DNA from: RGIG7213 sp045540335
GTDB lineage: Bacteria > Bacillota > Clostridia > Oscillospirales > CAG-272
Assembly: GCA_045540335.1 (NCBI GenBank)
Contig: JAZQHC010000018.1
Span: 1-64,000 of the forward strand
Direction: 5' to 3'
DNA length: 64,000 nucleotides
A model generated the notes under the pieces. It saw only the letters and a program-made list of their open reading frames with translations. It had not been told where the DNA came from and did not search any database. Position numbers and translations under genes: made by a program. Below, piece after piece: positions 8,483 through 16,564 of the stretch. Each line of letters begins with the position of its first letter. Within the stretch, counting starts at the first letter, position 1.

Positions 8483-9805
8483 TTATATTTCTATGTCTTC
8501 TGCATCGAATTCATCTGCGGTGTCGTTTTGCACGTCAGGTTTTGAAAATATATTATCCGTTTTCATTATCTGACCTGCGGTAACCGTAGGATTTTGCATT
8601 AAAATATTAAGCAACGTCAAATAATCGCGTATTATCTCGCGCGGGGTTATCATTACATCTGCGCCTGCACGGCTTAAGCAGGTTGTAAGAAACGCGCGCA
8701 TTTCATCTGTGGTTATCCTTGGGGTAATACCGTATAATTGCCCGTGAAGGCGTGTAAGCCTTGCAATCAATGCAAATAATTCTGCGTCGGAAAGACGTTT
8801 TAAGCGAATTACCGGGCCGATAAGGTTTTTATATTCTCCGCTGTCAAATCTGCCGTCGAACAAGCGGCTTCTTAACGCCTCGTAGCTATATATGCCGCGC
8901 CTGCTGTCTTCTAAAAACTGCGGTGTGCCGCCAAGGACTATTTCAAGCCCCTCTGCTTTACATTGCAACGTGTCGTTAAACATGGAAAGTATCTTTTCGT
9001 AGTTGTTTTCCCTTGATATTCTGTTTGATATTTTATAAAGATTTACACATTCGTCGATGAAAACAACAAATCCTTTATAGCCGATAAGACGGAAAAATAC
9101 TGCGTATAGCTTGATGTATTCGTACCAGTTATCATCGTCTATTATACTGCCGACGGAAAGCTGCTGCTTGGCTTCTGTTTTCGTTGTATATTCTCCGCGA
9201 AGCCATTTAAGACAAAGGGCACATATTTCATCTTCGCTGTTTCTGTATGCCTTATAATAGGTTAACAGAATGTGCGCAAAATCAAATCCGCCTACTTGTT
9301 GGCGCAGCTCTGAAAGTGTTAAAAAAAGCTTTTGTGAAACTTTGTTTTCAAAATCTGTGCTGTCAGGCATCGTGCCTTCGCTTGTAACCTGATATTGTAA
9401 GGAAGAAAGCCATTTGGTTATTATTGAAGGTAATGCGCCGCCGTCGGGCGAAGATTTAGAAGCAAGGTTTTTCATTATTTCGCGAAAGGTTGCCCTGCCC
9501 ATGCCCTTGGCACCGCACAAACGCCTTTCCGGCGACAGATCTGCATCTGCCGTTATAAAGCCGTTGTCAAGTGCGTAACCGCGCATAAGCTGGATCAAAA
9601 AGCTTTTTCCGCTTCCGTATTTGCCGATTATAAAGCGCATACCGCCGCCGCCCTCAGCGACGGCTTGCAGATCGTTTGCAAGGGTTTTTATCTCGTCCTC
9701 TCGGCCGATGGCAATATAAGGTGCGCCTGCGCGGGGTACTACACCGGCTGAAACGGAGTTTATAAGCGAGGAAAGTATTCTTTTGGGAATTTTAATTTCT
9801 TCCAT
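8483..9805 (-). CDS. BrxC/BrxD-type (DUF2791) P-loop ATPase
   Basis: This 440-aa ATPase has Walker A GKYGSGKS at residues 61-68, a hydrophobic Walker B ending F-I-D-E-C, and a C-terminal all-helical part. It matches the DUF2791 family, which includes BrxD of BREX systems. I choose the ATG at 9805 over one 21 bp upstream because AGGAGA (9811-9816) lies six bases before it. It overlaps the upstream TerB_N-like gene by 14 bp. Known family context: DUF2791 ATPases are repeatedly found beside TerB_N/TerB_C proteins and a helicase in phage-defence or DNA-stress loci. No helicase, methyltransferase or other BREX gene is present here; the next gene is ahcY. The DNA role is an inference from the family. 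Confidence 0.8.
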   Translation of the reverse strand: MEEIKIPKRILSSLINSVSAGVVPRAGAPYIAIGREDEIKTLANDLQAVAEGGGGMRFIIGKYGSGKSFLIQLMRGYALDNGFITADADLSPERRLCGAKGMGRATFREIMKNLASKSSPDGGALPSIITKWLSSLQYQVTSEGTMPDSTDFENKVSQKLFLTLSELRQQVGGFDFAHILLTYYKAYRNSEDEICALCLKWLRGEYTTKTEAKQQLSVGSIIDDDNWYEYIKLYAVFFRLIGYKGFVVFIDECVNLYKISNRISRENNYEKILSMFNDTLQCKAEGLEIVLGGTPQFLEDSRRGIYSYEALRSRLFDGRFDSGEYKNLIGPVIRLKRLSDAELFALIARLTRLHGQLYGITPRITTDEMRAFLTTCLSRAGADVMITPREIIRDYLTLLNILMQNPTVTAGQIMKTDNIFSKPDVQNDTADEFDAEDIEI

Positions 9806-11396
9806 TTCTATCTCCTGCCTTTTCAAATGCGGATCTTAAAAGATCCTTATAATCTTCTGTAATTTCCGAATCTTCGATTATTATATCGTCGGTAATGTCA
9901 GATGCAATCTCGTTTATTTCGTCTGTTGCACCCTCAAAAAATATCCCGTTTTTAATGCAAAGCTCTTCTGCTTGCGTGCGTTTGCCGTACAAAATATATT
10001 TCAGTATTAAAAAATGAAGATCCGAAAGAGAATTTAAAAGTGCTTCGTACGGCGGTATAGCTTCTTCGGCTTGATCTTGTACAGTTTCCTGCCGGAAAAA
10101 TACTTCATCTTCTTCCTGTAAAGGAACAAGCTCTTTCGTTATTTCCCACGAGGATTCCTCTATTTTTAATGCTTCCTCGGTAGTGAAATCTGAATTATCC
10201 GTATCGTATAATGCGTAACGCCTGTCTTCATCAAGCTTGCGTTTTTCCGTTTGGGTACGCATAGGCGGAAGATTTTTTTCAAAATATTCGTCGGCATAGC
10301 CACGCAATTCGTCGCTTAAACCAACGGTGGAAACCCTGCTTTTAATACCAAGATGTGCACGTACGCCGTTTTCGCAGTGCTTTACCAAAGGGGTTATTTC
10401 GCGTTTATACTTGTCGTCTTTATTTTGTCTGTAACAATCTATATCTATTCGGCATTTAACCTCGCCCGTGCATAATGCCCCGCAATAGCAATCGCGACTG
10501 ATACGTACAAGCGAAGGCGCGCTTTCTTTATCAATACTTGTGCCGTTAGCACATCTTAATGCGTATGCGGCGGCAGGTATTACGTGGGAAGTAAACAAAT
10601 GGCGGTTTTTTTCGTTTATAACGGGTGAAATACCGTATTTGTACATCGAATTTGCGCTGATATATACTTCCAAAGCGGAAGATGTCTGCTTACTTGTATA
10701 AAATTCTTTAAGCGTTGCCACGCGGGCAATATCGTTAATAATAGGCGATAGCTGCTTTGAAGGCGGCGGAAGCTTGTGTATAAGGCAAAAATCGCACACC
10801 CATTCGGAAAGATACTTGTCTAACCGCGGAAATTCATCTCTGTAAGTAAGCCATATATCGCACAGGTCGCAAAGACGGTCTTCAGGGGTGGAAAGACGTT
10901 CCAGATTAAGCAGTTCGTATATATAAAGCAGTATATAACTGAAATCTGCTTTTATTGGAACGCGCCTTTTAAAGCAGTCGCGCCATTTAATGTAAAATTT
11001 TAATTGCTTTAAGCTTAATTGGTTGTATTGCGGCATGTATGAAAAAAACGGTACGCGCTCGCATTCTGAAGGAACTGCAAAACGGGCAGTTTTTTCCCCG
11101 TCACTTATAAACTTCTCGTAAAAAGAATACTTTACGGGCCATGCGTAAATGCTTACGTTTGTTATCAGCGCACATTCCGGCTTGTAGGATGATAAAAGGC
11201 GCGGCGATTTTTTTTCAAACGTATCTATTATTGATTTTGCCAATAGACGCCTTTCAGGTATTGGTGCACCTGTATCTGCGGTGTTTTGCCCAAACGATAT
11301 TTCTACGCTTGAGGTATCTGCAGTGTCGTATTTAACACCTCTGTCGGGTGGAAGTATCATTTCAATATCCCAGAATTCATCTTCTTTTTCAAGCAT
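9792..11396 (-). CDS. TerB_N/TerB_C-like protein, partner of the DUF2791 ATPase
   Basis: This is a 534-aa soluble protein. A central segment with WPVKYSFYEKF, FFSYMPQYNQLS and LKFYIKWRDCFKRR resembles the TerB_N domain, in which Y-x-x-W-R is typical. The C-terminal part is acidic and helical and fits TerB_C. I choose the ATG at 11396 because a G-run (11402-11407) lies five bases upstream; the frame opens further but without a ribosome site. Seven cysteines occur in the middle region (for example CYCGALCTG), which might bind metal. It leads the operon and overlaps the ATPase gene by 14 bp. Family assignment rests on remembered motifs and gene context, so it is moderate. Confidence 0.65.
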   Translation of the reverse strand: MLEKEDEFWDIEMILPPDRGVKYDTADTSSVEISFGQNTADTGAPIPERRLLAKSIIDTFEKKSPRLLSSYKPECALITNVSIYAWPVKYSFYEKFISDGEKTARFAVPSECERVPFFSYMPQYNQLSLKQLKFYIKWRDCFKRRVPIKADFSYILLYIYELLNLERLSTPEDRLCDLCDIWLTYRDEFPRLDKYLSEWVCDFCLIHKLPPPSKQLSPIINDIARVATLKEFYTSKQTSSALEVYISANSMYKYGISPVINEKNRHLFTSHVIPAAAYALRCANGTSIDKESAPSLVRISRDCYCGALCTGEVKCRIDIDCYRQNKDDKYKREITPLVKHCENGVRAHLGIKSRVSTVGLSDELRGYADEYFEKNLPPMRTQTEKRKLDEDRRYALYDTDNSDFTTEEALKIEESSWEITKELVPLQEEDEVFFRQETVQDQAEEAIPPYEALLNSLSDLHFLILKYILYGKRTQAEELCIKNGIFFEGATDEINEIASDITDDIIIEDSEITEDYKDLLRSAFEKAGDRNGRN

Positions 11397-11433
11397 ACTG
11401 TCCCCCCTTATTTTAAATCTTTTGTATCTGAAT

Positions 11434-11462
11434 ATTTTATCATATGTGCGCTGATTTGTCAA
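11434..11462 (-). promoter_or_regulatory. SigmaA promoter of the TerB_N-ahcY operon
   Basis: On the minus strand TTGACA (11462-11457), 17 bases, TAAAAT (11439-11434). It is the only good promoter seen ahead of the seven closely spaced genes. Confidence 0.7.
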
Positions 11463-11647
11463 TCATTTAAGGGCGGATTTTGGCAATAGCAAACTAAAAA
11501 AATGCCCTTTCCGCGACGTTTGAAAAATGATATGCGCATTTGTGTAAAAAGTTACCATATATTAATATATATTTAATTATATTGCGATATCATAAAAAAG
11601 TATTAAAAATAAACCGTATAAAACGGTTGATCAGGAGGGGTTTTGCC

Positions 11648-11869
11648 ATGGCAGAACTTAAATTTGAAATTCAAAAAGAATTCGGTTGCATTTCCGATGA
11701 AAAAGGCGGATGGGCAAAGGAATTGAATCTGGTAAGCTGGAACGGTAACGAAGCAAAATACGATATCCGTTCATGGGATGATTCCCACGAAAAAATGGGA
11801 AAGGGCATCACACTTTCCGCAGATGAACTGAAAAGGCTGAAAGATCTGCTTAATACTCTTGAAATATAA
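11648..11869 (+). CDS. YdbC/PC4-like single-stranded nucleic acid-binding protein
   Basis: This is a 73-aa protein. The ATG at 11648 is preceded by AGGAGGGG, a near-perfect ribosome site; the upstream extension of the frame lacks one. The sequence contains LNLVSWNGNEAKYDIRSWD followed by HEKMGKGITL. This is the hallmark of bacterial homologues of the p15/PC4 coactivator (YdbC family). These form dimers that bind single-stranded DNA and probably act in transcription or replication. Length matches the family. A hypothetical membrane protein starts three bases after its stop. Confidence 0.85.
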   Translation: MAELKFEIQKEFGCISDEKGGWAKELNLVSWNGNEAKYDIRSWDDSHEKMGKGITLSADELKRLKDLLNTLEI

Positions 11870-11872
11870 GAT

Positions 11873-12718
11873 ATGAGTTTTAGGCAGCGCAAACCTTTTA
11901 TACTCCACGATAAAGAGGCGGCTCGTAGGGAGTATGAGTTTTCAAAACTCCTTACGATGTCGCTTGCTTTTTCTGCGTTTATAATCCCGCTTGTTAACGA
12001 CTTTTTTCTTTCCTTTTTGCACGGTTATTACGTAAGCGGCGATTATTCTTTAATAGCGCTTGATACAGCGCTTTCTTATATTATACCCGCCGTTTCCATG
12101 ATGGGAATGTATTTTGCGTATTCCGCAACGGTACTTTCCATATACAGTTACGGTATAAAGAAAAGCTTTTCTAAAATCGTGCTGCTTATATCGGGGGTAG
12201 TTTTTTCATACCTGCTTCAATATATGTGCACATGTGTTGTGAACGGCTATATTATGTTTGATATATCTGATGAAAACGGCTTTTTAGCATTGATATCTGC
12301 GTTTATAACGATGGTGTTTATGTTTTCAAAAAATACCGTGCTTATCATATATACGCATTTTGCGTTGAAAAAAATGCGGAAATGCGGAAAAACTGTATGG
12401 CTTCAACCGTGTGAAGAAAATTCCAAATCTTCTAAATTTGCATCGTTTTTCTGCAGTACATTCGGGAAGAATTGTGCAAACAGAAAAATATCGGTACAGT
12501 TTTTTATAGTCAGTCTGGGGTGCGATCTTCTTGTAAGAACAGCTTCTACATACGTGGAAATAGCTTCTGCAGGCGCACCGGAGGAACTGATGCATTATTT
12601 GTATTTTGCAGAACAGTATGCACTTGCAGTGCTTAACAATTTGCTTGGTTTGATTATTATGGTAATAGCAGGCGGATTGCTTGGCAGGTATATAAAAAGC
12701 AAAGAGGAACAAAAATAG
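11873..12718 (+). CDS. Polytopic membrane protein of unknown function
   Basis: This 281-aa protein has about six hydrophobic segments: LAFSAFIIPLVNDFFLSFL, a stretch near residue 70, KIVLLISGVVFSYLLQYM, FLALISAFITMVFMF, a stretch near residue 210, and a C-terminal ALAVLNNLLGLIIMVIAGG. The N-terminus is basic and cytosolic, and the loop after the fifth segment is Cys- and Lys-rich. I recognise no family. It follows the PC4-like gene after three bases, probably on the same transcript, and has only a weak ribosome site. The convergent terminator at 12732 closes the unit. Confidence 0.65.
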   Translation: MSFRQRKPFILHDKEAARREYEFSKLLTMSLAFSAFIIPLVNDFFLSFLHGYYVSGDYSLIALDTALSYIIPAVSMMGMYFAYSATVLSIYSYGIKKSFSKIVLLISGVVFSYLLQYMCTCVVNGYIMFDISDENGFLALISAFITMVFMFSKNTVLIIYTHFALKKMRKCGKTVWLQPCEENSKSSKFASFFCSTFGKNCANRKISVQFFIVSLGCDLLVRTASTYVEIASAGAPEELMHYLYFAEQYALAVLNNLLGLIIMVIAGGLLGRYIKSKEEQK

Positions 12719-12731
12719 TATTGCAAATTTT

Positions 12732-12775
12732 AAAAGCGCATTTGATGCACAGCCGTGCTTCAAAAGCGCTTTTTT
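12732..12775. terminator. Bidirectional terminator between convergent genes
   Basis: AAAAGCGC (12732-12739) pairs with GCGCTTTT near 12766-12773, with an inner GCAC/GTGC stem. T-runs lie on both strands. Confidence 0.7.
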
Positions 12776-12779
12776 GCGT

Positions 12780-14288
12780 TTATTCAATTATTCCGTCAAC
12801 AGTATAGAAAAATGAAACGACATCACCGTTTTTCGGGTAATATGCACCGCATGAAACGGAGGGGGATTCGCCGTTTACGGTATATACCCAGCCTGAAAGG
12901 TCGCCGTGCTGAAGCTGAAATATGCCGTTTATGCCTTTTATATAGGCAAACTCGCCGCTTCCGCTTGCATCTACCACTATGCGGTTTGATTTTGATATAC
13001 GGCTTAATATTTCAAATACGGATTCACCTTCGTAAAGGTCAATTTCATCAGTTGGGAAAAACTTCCCGTTTTCGGATACGTTACTGCAATCTATTGAAAA
13101 AGTAATCTTGCCGACGCTTTCGTTTGTCGAAGCATCGGTGTCGGAATAATATTCTTCGGGGGAAGAAATATCAATAAAGAAGCTTGCACATACAAGAACC
13201 GCACCAAAAAGAATAACTATTACAAAATTTTGCGTTTTATTTTTGCCGGAAAGTATAATATATACGCACACCCCTGTACATATAACGGCAACTGCCGCGA
13301 TAAAAGCGATACGCACCGTTTGATTTACTTTATCTTCGCGTGTGTTGTTGCTTTGCGTATTTGGCGTTTCGTCGGTTGTGGGCGGTTGTTGAATTGCCGG
13401 AGGCGTGCTTTCGGTTGCTTCATCGTCAAATCCGCCGCTTTTTTCAAATACATAAAAAGGTGTTTTGTTTTCGTATGCATGGTATGCACACATAGCCTGC
13501 GAGGTTGCTACGGTACTGTAATTTTGCCCAATGGTGTGCGAAAACCCGTTTTCTACCTTGAAATGTTGAAGTGCATCGAACATATTAACGCCGTTTTTAA
13601 TAAAGCGTGCATCTGTTTTGCAATCTATCCCAAGTGAGCAAAGTGCTATTATTACCTGTGCGATGCTTTCGGCGTTTTCTTTTCCATAGCTTGAAAAAGA
13701 ACCGTTTTCGTTTTGAATGTTTTGCAAAAAGGCAAGCGCCTTGTTGATATTTTCTTCGTATAAGGATTTATGCGGCGCAAGTGCCTGAAGTACCATTGCA
13801 CTTACGTCTGCATCGGATTTGCCTTTTATTACAGACCAGCCGCCGTCTTCGTTTTGAAGCGATATCAACCGTTGGCAAAGCTCTGTTGCGCTAACGGGCG
13901 CAGGCTGATTATTGTTTAACAAATGTAAAGAAAAAACGGTGTACATTACAGATGCTTGTGCGCCTATCTGCTTGCAGACGTTTTTCGTAAACTCGTTTTC
14001 AACACCGCAGGCGGTAAAAGCAAGTGCGTATTTGAGCGATGTTACGTCGTATGATGTAATTTGAAGGGTGTATTTGTCAAGCGCTGAAATGTACTTTGAA
14101 AAATCGTAATTTCCGCTTTTACACAATGCGAAAACATACCATTCTGCACTTACACCCGCGTTTTCGGCAAGCTCTGTATTGATAAAATGCTGAATGTCTG
14201 TATGCGAGGAAAAGTCAGAAATGTCAAGCGCGTTTATTGTAATGCACAGAACTGCTGATATAAGAAATGCGGAAATCAATCTACGCAT
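12780..14288 (-). CDS. Transcobalamin/intrinsic-factor-like surface protein (alpha/alpha barrel + DUF4430)
   Basis: This is a 502-aa membrane-anchored protein. In order: a signal peptide (residues 1-20); a helical repeat region (~30-285) with prenyltransferase/squalene-cyclase-type repeats (LISLQNEDGGWSV, LQNIQNENGSFSSYG); a Pro/Thr linker; two membrane segments (~325-345 and 352-370); and an outside C-terminal domain (~390-500) with SGWVYTVNGE and NGDVVSFFY. The last two motifs mark DUF4430, the fold of the transcobalamin C-terminal domain. Human intrinsic factor and transcobalamin have the same two-domain order and clamp cobalamin between the domains. The gene is the third in an operon behind a cobalamin riboswitch and overlaps its neighbour by 13 bp. 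Inferred role: binding a corrinoid at the cell surface. Family and regulation agree; binding itself is untested. Confidence 0.75.
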   Translation of the reverse strand: MRRLISAFLISAVLCITINALDISDFSSHTDIQHFINTELAENAGVSAEWYVFALCKSGNYDFSKYISALDKYTLQITSYDVTSLKYALAFTACGVENEFTKNVCKQIGAQASVMYTVFSLHLLNNNQPAPVSATELCQRLISLQNEDGGWSVIKGKSDADVSAMVLQALAPHKSLYEENINKALAFLQNIQNENGSFSSYGKENAESIAQVIIALCSLGIDCKTDARFIKNGVNMFDALQHFKVENGFSHTIGQNYSTVATSQAMCAYHAYENKTPFYVFEKSGGFDDEATESTPPAIQQPPTTDETPNTQSNNTREDKVNQTVRIAFIAAVAVICTGVCVYIILSGKNKTQNFVIVILFGAVLVCASFFIDISSPEEYYSDTDASTNESVGKITFSIDCSNVSENGKFFPTDEIDLYEGESVFEILSRISKSNRIVVDASGSGEFAYIKGINGIFQLQHGDLSGWVYTVNGESPSVSCGAYYPKNGDVVSFFYTVDGIIE

Positions 14289-15028
14289 TTTTTCTTAAAA
14301 TACAAAAACAAGGTCAAAGCACAGCAGCAAACAGCAAGCGCACAATATACAAACGAATCGCCTGTTTGCGGTACTTCATTTACGGTAATGTTGGCACAAG
14401 GAGGCGTTATTATCATGTTTTCCGCAGAAGCGCTTAAAACGTAATTTCCCGTTTCGTCAAGCTTCAGGGTAAATTTGCCGTTTTCGTCCGTTGTTGCCGC
14501 GACTTCGCCGTTAACTGTAATATTTGCACCGCCGAGAGGCTTTGGGGCAAAATTCCAGCTTTCATCAAATGCTGCCTGCATAAGCGTTAAAGAAATGGTT
14601 TCGCCTGCAACGGCAGATACTGTATTTTTGTCAAAAAAACAGAAAACATCGGAAAATGTTTCGGTATCGGTATATACAAAGGCATATATCTCATCGTTGT
14701 TTTTTATCGTGTCGGAAAGGCTCATAGTTGTGGAATTATTAAGATAGTATCCGTAGCCCATGTTATTTTCAACGCCCCACAGCTTGGTCATGCTTAAGCC
14801 GTATTCTGTATTAACGTAAGCGTAATCATCAGGGCTTTCGTGTGCCAGTATCAAAGCATCGTTAATGGTAAGCGCGCCGTCGTTATCTGCGTCGGTCATG
14901 GTTACCGCTTTGCGTTGAAGAACTAATTCGCCGTTTGCAATCGTAACGTAAACGGTAGGGCTTGATGCAAAGACCGTTAAGGCAAGCAACAAAGATAAAG
15001 CGAGAAAAAGCAGAGTAAATTTTTTCAT
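14276..15028 (-). CDS. Cell-surface protein with DUF4430-like domain and C-terminal anchor
   Basis: This 250-aa protein starts at 15028, where GAAAGGAC lies upstream and the ATG overlaps the previous stop as ATGA. A signal peptide (MKKFTLLFLALSLLLALTVF) is followed by an EF-hand-like stretch (DADNDGALTINDAL). Next is a domain with YGYYLNN and IKNNDEIYAFVYTD, resembling DUF4430. An Ig-like/carboxypeptidase-regulatory-like segment follows (ITVNGEVAATTDENGKFTL). The C-terminus has VPQTGD, a hydrophobic stretch and KKK, similar to an LPxTG-type sortase signal, although the first residue is V. It lies between the 64-aa gene and the transcobalamin-like gene under the same cobalamin riboswitch. A role as partner corrinoid-binding surface protein is inferred. 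Confidence 0.7.
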   Translation of the reverse strand: MKKFTLLFLALSLLLALTVFASSPTVYVTIANGELVLQRKAVTMTDADNDGALTINDALILAHESPDDYAYVNTEYGLSMTKLWGVENNMGYGYYLNNSTTMSLSDTIKNNDEIYAFVYTDTETFSDVFCFFDKNTVSAVAGETISLTLMQAAFDESWNFAPKPLGGANITVNGEVAATTDENGKFTLKLDETGNYVLSASAENMIITPPCANITVNEVPQTGDSFVYCALAVCCCALTLFLYFKKKCVD

Positions 15029-15219
15029 TTTTTTAAAGTCCTTTCTTTTAATTCGGCTTTTTCCAATGCGCGAGGCCACGGGCCGAGATGGGCTTTTATC
15101 GCCATTACCTCTTTTTCACTGAAATCCGACCTTTGCGGATATCTGGCAAGGCCTTCGCCTTCAAGCTGTTTTTTCTTGTTTTGCAACAGCAATATGCAAT
15201 TTTCTTTTGAATACGCCAT
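15025..15219 (-). CDS. 64-aa protein, first gene behind the cobalamin riboswitch
   Basis: I choose the ATG at 15219, three bases after a G-run (15223-15228) and just past the riboswitch terminator. The stop overlaps the next gene's ATG as ATGA, which argues for real, coupled translation. The protein is charged and cytosolic. Its second half (YPQRSDFSEKEVMAIKAHLG, then WPRALEKAEL) resembles the short repeat associated with homing endonucleases (R-x-x-D-F ... G-x-W-x-x-A-L-x-x-A-x-L). It carries no nuclease domain. Its role in a cobalamin-controlled operon is unknown; DNA or RNA binding is possible. Confidence 0.65.
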   Translation of the reverse strand: MAYSKENCILLLQNKKKQLEGEGLARYPQRSDFSEKEVMAIKAHLGPWPRALEKAELKERTLKK

Positions 15220-15237
15220 ATACCCCCCGTAAAAAAC

Positions 15238-15266
15238 AAAAAAACGCTTTTGCAAATGCAAAAGCG
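15238..15266 (-). terminator. Riboswitch expression-platform terminator
   Basis: On the minus strand CGCTTTTGC (15266-15258), loop ATTT, GCAAAAGCG (15253-15245), then TTTTTTTG. It stands between the aptamer and the first start codon, as expected for transcriptional OFF control. Confidence 0.8.
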
Positions 15267-15267
15267 C

Positions 15268-15460
15268 AGCAGCATACGGTCGGGAAAAGTGCACTTTCCC
15301 CAACAGAAAGCGGCCGCACTTTTCCTTGCCCAAAAATGTTCCGAATATATCGGTGCCGTACACACGGGGCGAGTATTCCGACTTTGCACATAGCGTTTAC
15401 GGTAATGGCGGTTGCGACGGATTTTCACCGAACTTCCCTCGAAACACCCGCGTGTTTATT
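15268..15460 (-). promoter_or_regulatory. Cobalamin riboswitch
   Basis: Read on the minus strand, the leader contains AGGGAA, then GGTGAAAATCC, then GCAACCGCCATTACCGTAA, and further on AGTCGGAATACTCGCC. These are the conserved core blocks of the cobalamin (B12-box) riboswitch in the right order. Flanking ACACGCGGG and CCCCGTGTG can close the outer stem. A terminator follows. It should repress the three downstream surface-protein genes when cobalamin is plentiful. Recognition is by eye; exact aptamer ends are approximate. Confidence 0.88.
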
Positions 15461-15468
15461 TTTTATCA

Positions 15469-15497
15469 AATATATCACAAAAAAAATTGTTTGTCAA
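15469..15497 (-). promoter_or_regulatory. SigmaA promoter of the cobalamin-controlled operon
   Basis: On the minus strand TTGACA (15497-15492), 17 bases, TATATT (15474-15469), immediately upstream of the riboswitch. Confidence 0.8.
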
Positions 15498-15520
15498 CCC
15501 CCGGTTAACGTAAAAGGCGG

Positions 15521-16414
15521 TTAAACGTGTTGTATCAATGCAGAATACAATTCGCCCTTCAACGTGGCGTATTTATACGCGTTTTTATAATCCTCCGAGC
15601 TTCTGCAAATAGATTCCATATCAGAATAAACGTTGTGCAAAAGCTGGGCTGTGTGTTCGTTTTTAGGGCGTTTTAAAAGGTCTGTCATCAATTGCTTTGC
15701 CTGCGCATAGTTTCCTTTTTCCATTTCGTAGCGTGCATTTATGTGCATTACAAAGCATTCGTTTGAAAAAATAGGCAATTCAGATGCGGCAACGGCGTGC
15801 TCTGCACCGCCCGTTTCAATAAGCTTCAGACAATAAACGTACAGATATTCGCAAATACAATCGTTGCCAAATGATGAATCCTCTGAAAGATCCACAAAAT
15901 CGTTTGCGTATTTTCCTATGTAAAAGTTGATAAGGTTCATGTAAAGCTTTGCGGTGTTTTTTATATTATCGGTGTTATATACCGTCTTTCCGCAATGGCT
16001 TACACATGCGTAAAAATGCTTTTCGGCACCCGTCATATCGCCTGCGCGGTATTCTTCTATGCCAAGCGTTAAACAACAGTCTGCAAGAATGAAGGATATC
16101 TCATCTGCTGAATTACCTTGTAAAGCAATTGCTTTTTCTAATATTTTTGCGTATTCCTTGGCTTTGTAAAGTGCCTTGAATTCCTCCAGCGTTTTGGTAT
16201 ATTCATAGCTATGCGTGTCGTTTTTGCCTGTAAGTAAAAATCCCTGCGGCAGGGAAAGTTTTTTTGTTAAATATTCTATCGTTTCCAAAGAGGGATTTGC
16301 CGTACCGTTTTCAATTTGCGAAAGCATATTTCTTGTTATGAAATTGCCTGCAAGCTGTGATTGGGTAAGCCCTTGCTTTAAACGATAGTGCTTTATTTTT
16401 TCGCCTATTGTCAT
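15521..16414 (-). CDS. XRE regulator with TPR-like C-terminal region
   Basis: This is a 297-aa regulator. The N-terminal helix-turn-helix (residues ~4-60, GEKIKHYRLKQGLTQSQLAG followed by LSQIENGTANPSLETI) is a standard HTH_3. The remaining ~230 residues are helical with TPR-like periodicity, the layout of the Rgg/PlcR/PrgX-type peptide-sensing group. No small peptide gene is obvious next to it. It is divergent from the FtsX-like permease gene at 16565, which is a likely target. Its stop lies 24 bp from the riboswitch promoter. Whether it senses a peptide is inference. Confidence 0.8.
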   Translation of the reverse strand: MTIGEKIKHYRLKQGLTQSQLAGNFITRNMLSQIENGTANPSLETIEYLTKKLSLPQGFLLTGKNDTHSYEYTKTLEEFKALYKAKEYAKILEKAIALQGNSADEISFILADCCLTLGIEEYRAGDMTGAEKHFYACVSHCGKTVYNTDNIKNTAKLYMNLINFYIGKYANDFVDLSEDSSFGNDCICEYLYVYCLKLIETGGAEHAVAASELPIFSNECFVMHINARYEMEKGNYAQAKQLMTDLLKRPKNEHTAQLLHNVYSDMESICRSSEDYKNAYKYATLKGELYSALIQHV

Positions 16415-16442
16415 TTCATTCTCCTATTCGAAAGGTAAATGT

Positions 16443-16471
16443 ATTTTACCATACAAGGATGCGGATATCAA
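16443..16471 (-). promoter_or_regulatory. SigmaA promoter of the XRE-TPR regulator
   Basis: On the minus strand TTGATA (16471-16466), 17 bases, TAAAAT (16448-16443), about 30 bp from the start codon. Confidence 0.6.
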
Positions 16472-16564
16472 CAATAAACTATTAATAAACAGAGAAATAA
16501 AAAAATATTTCATTTTTTTAAAATGTATGATAGAATTAAACCACGTATTTAACGGGGAATTGGT

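Noticed and set aside
8483..11396. Complete BREX system
   Set aside because: Only the BrxC/BrxD-type ATPase is present; no PglX, PglZ, BrxA, BrxB or helicase gene in the window.
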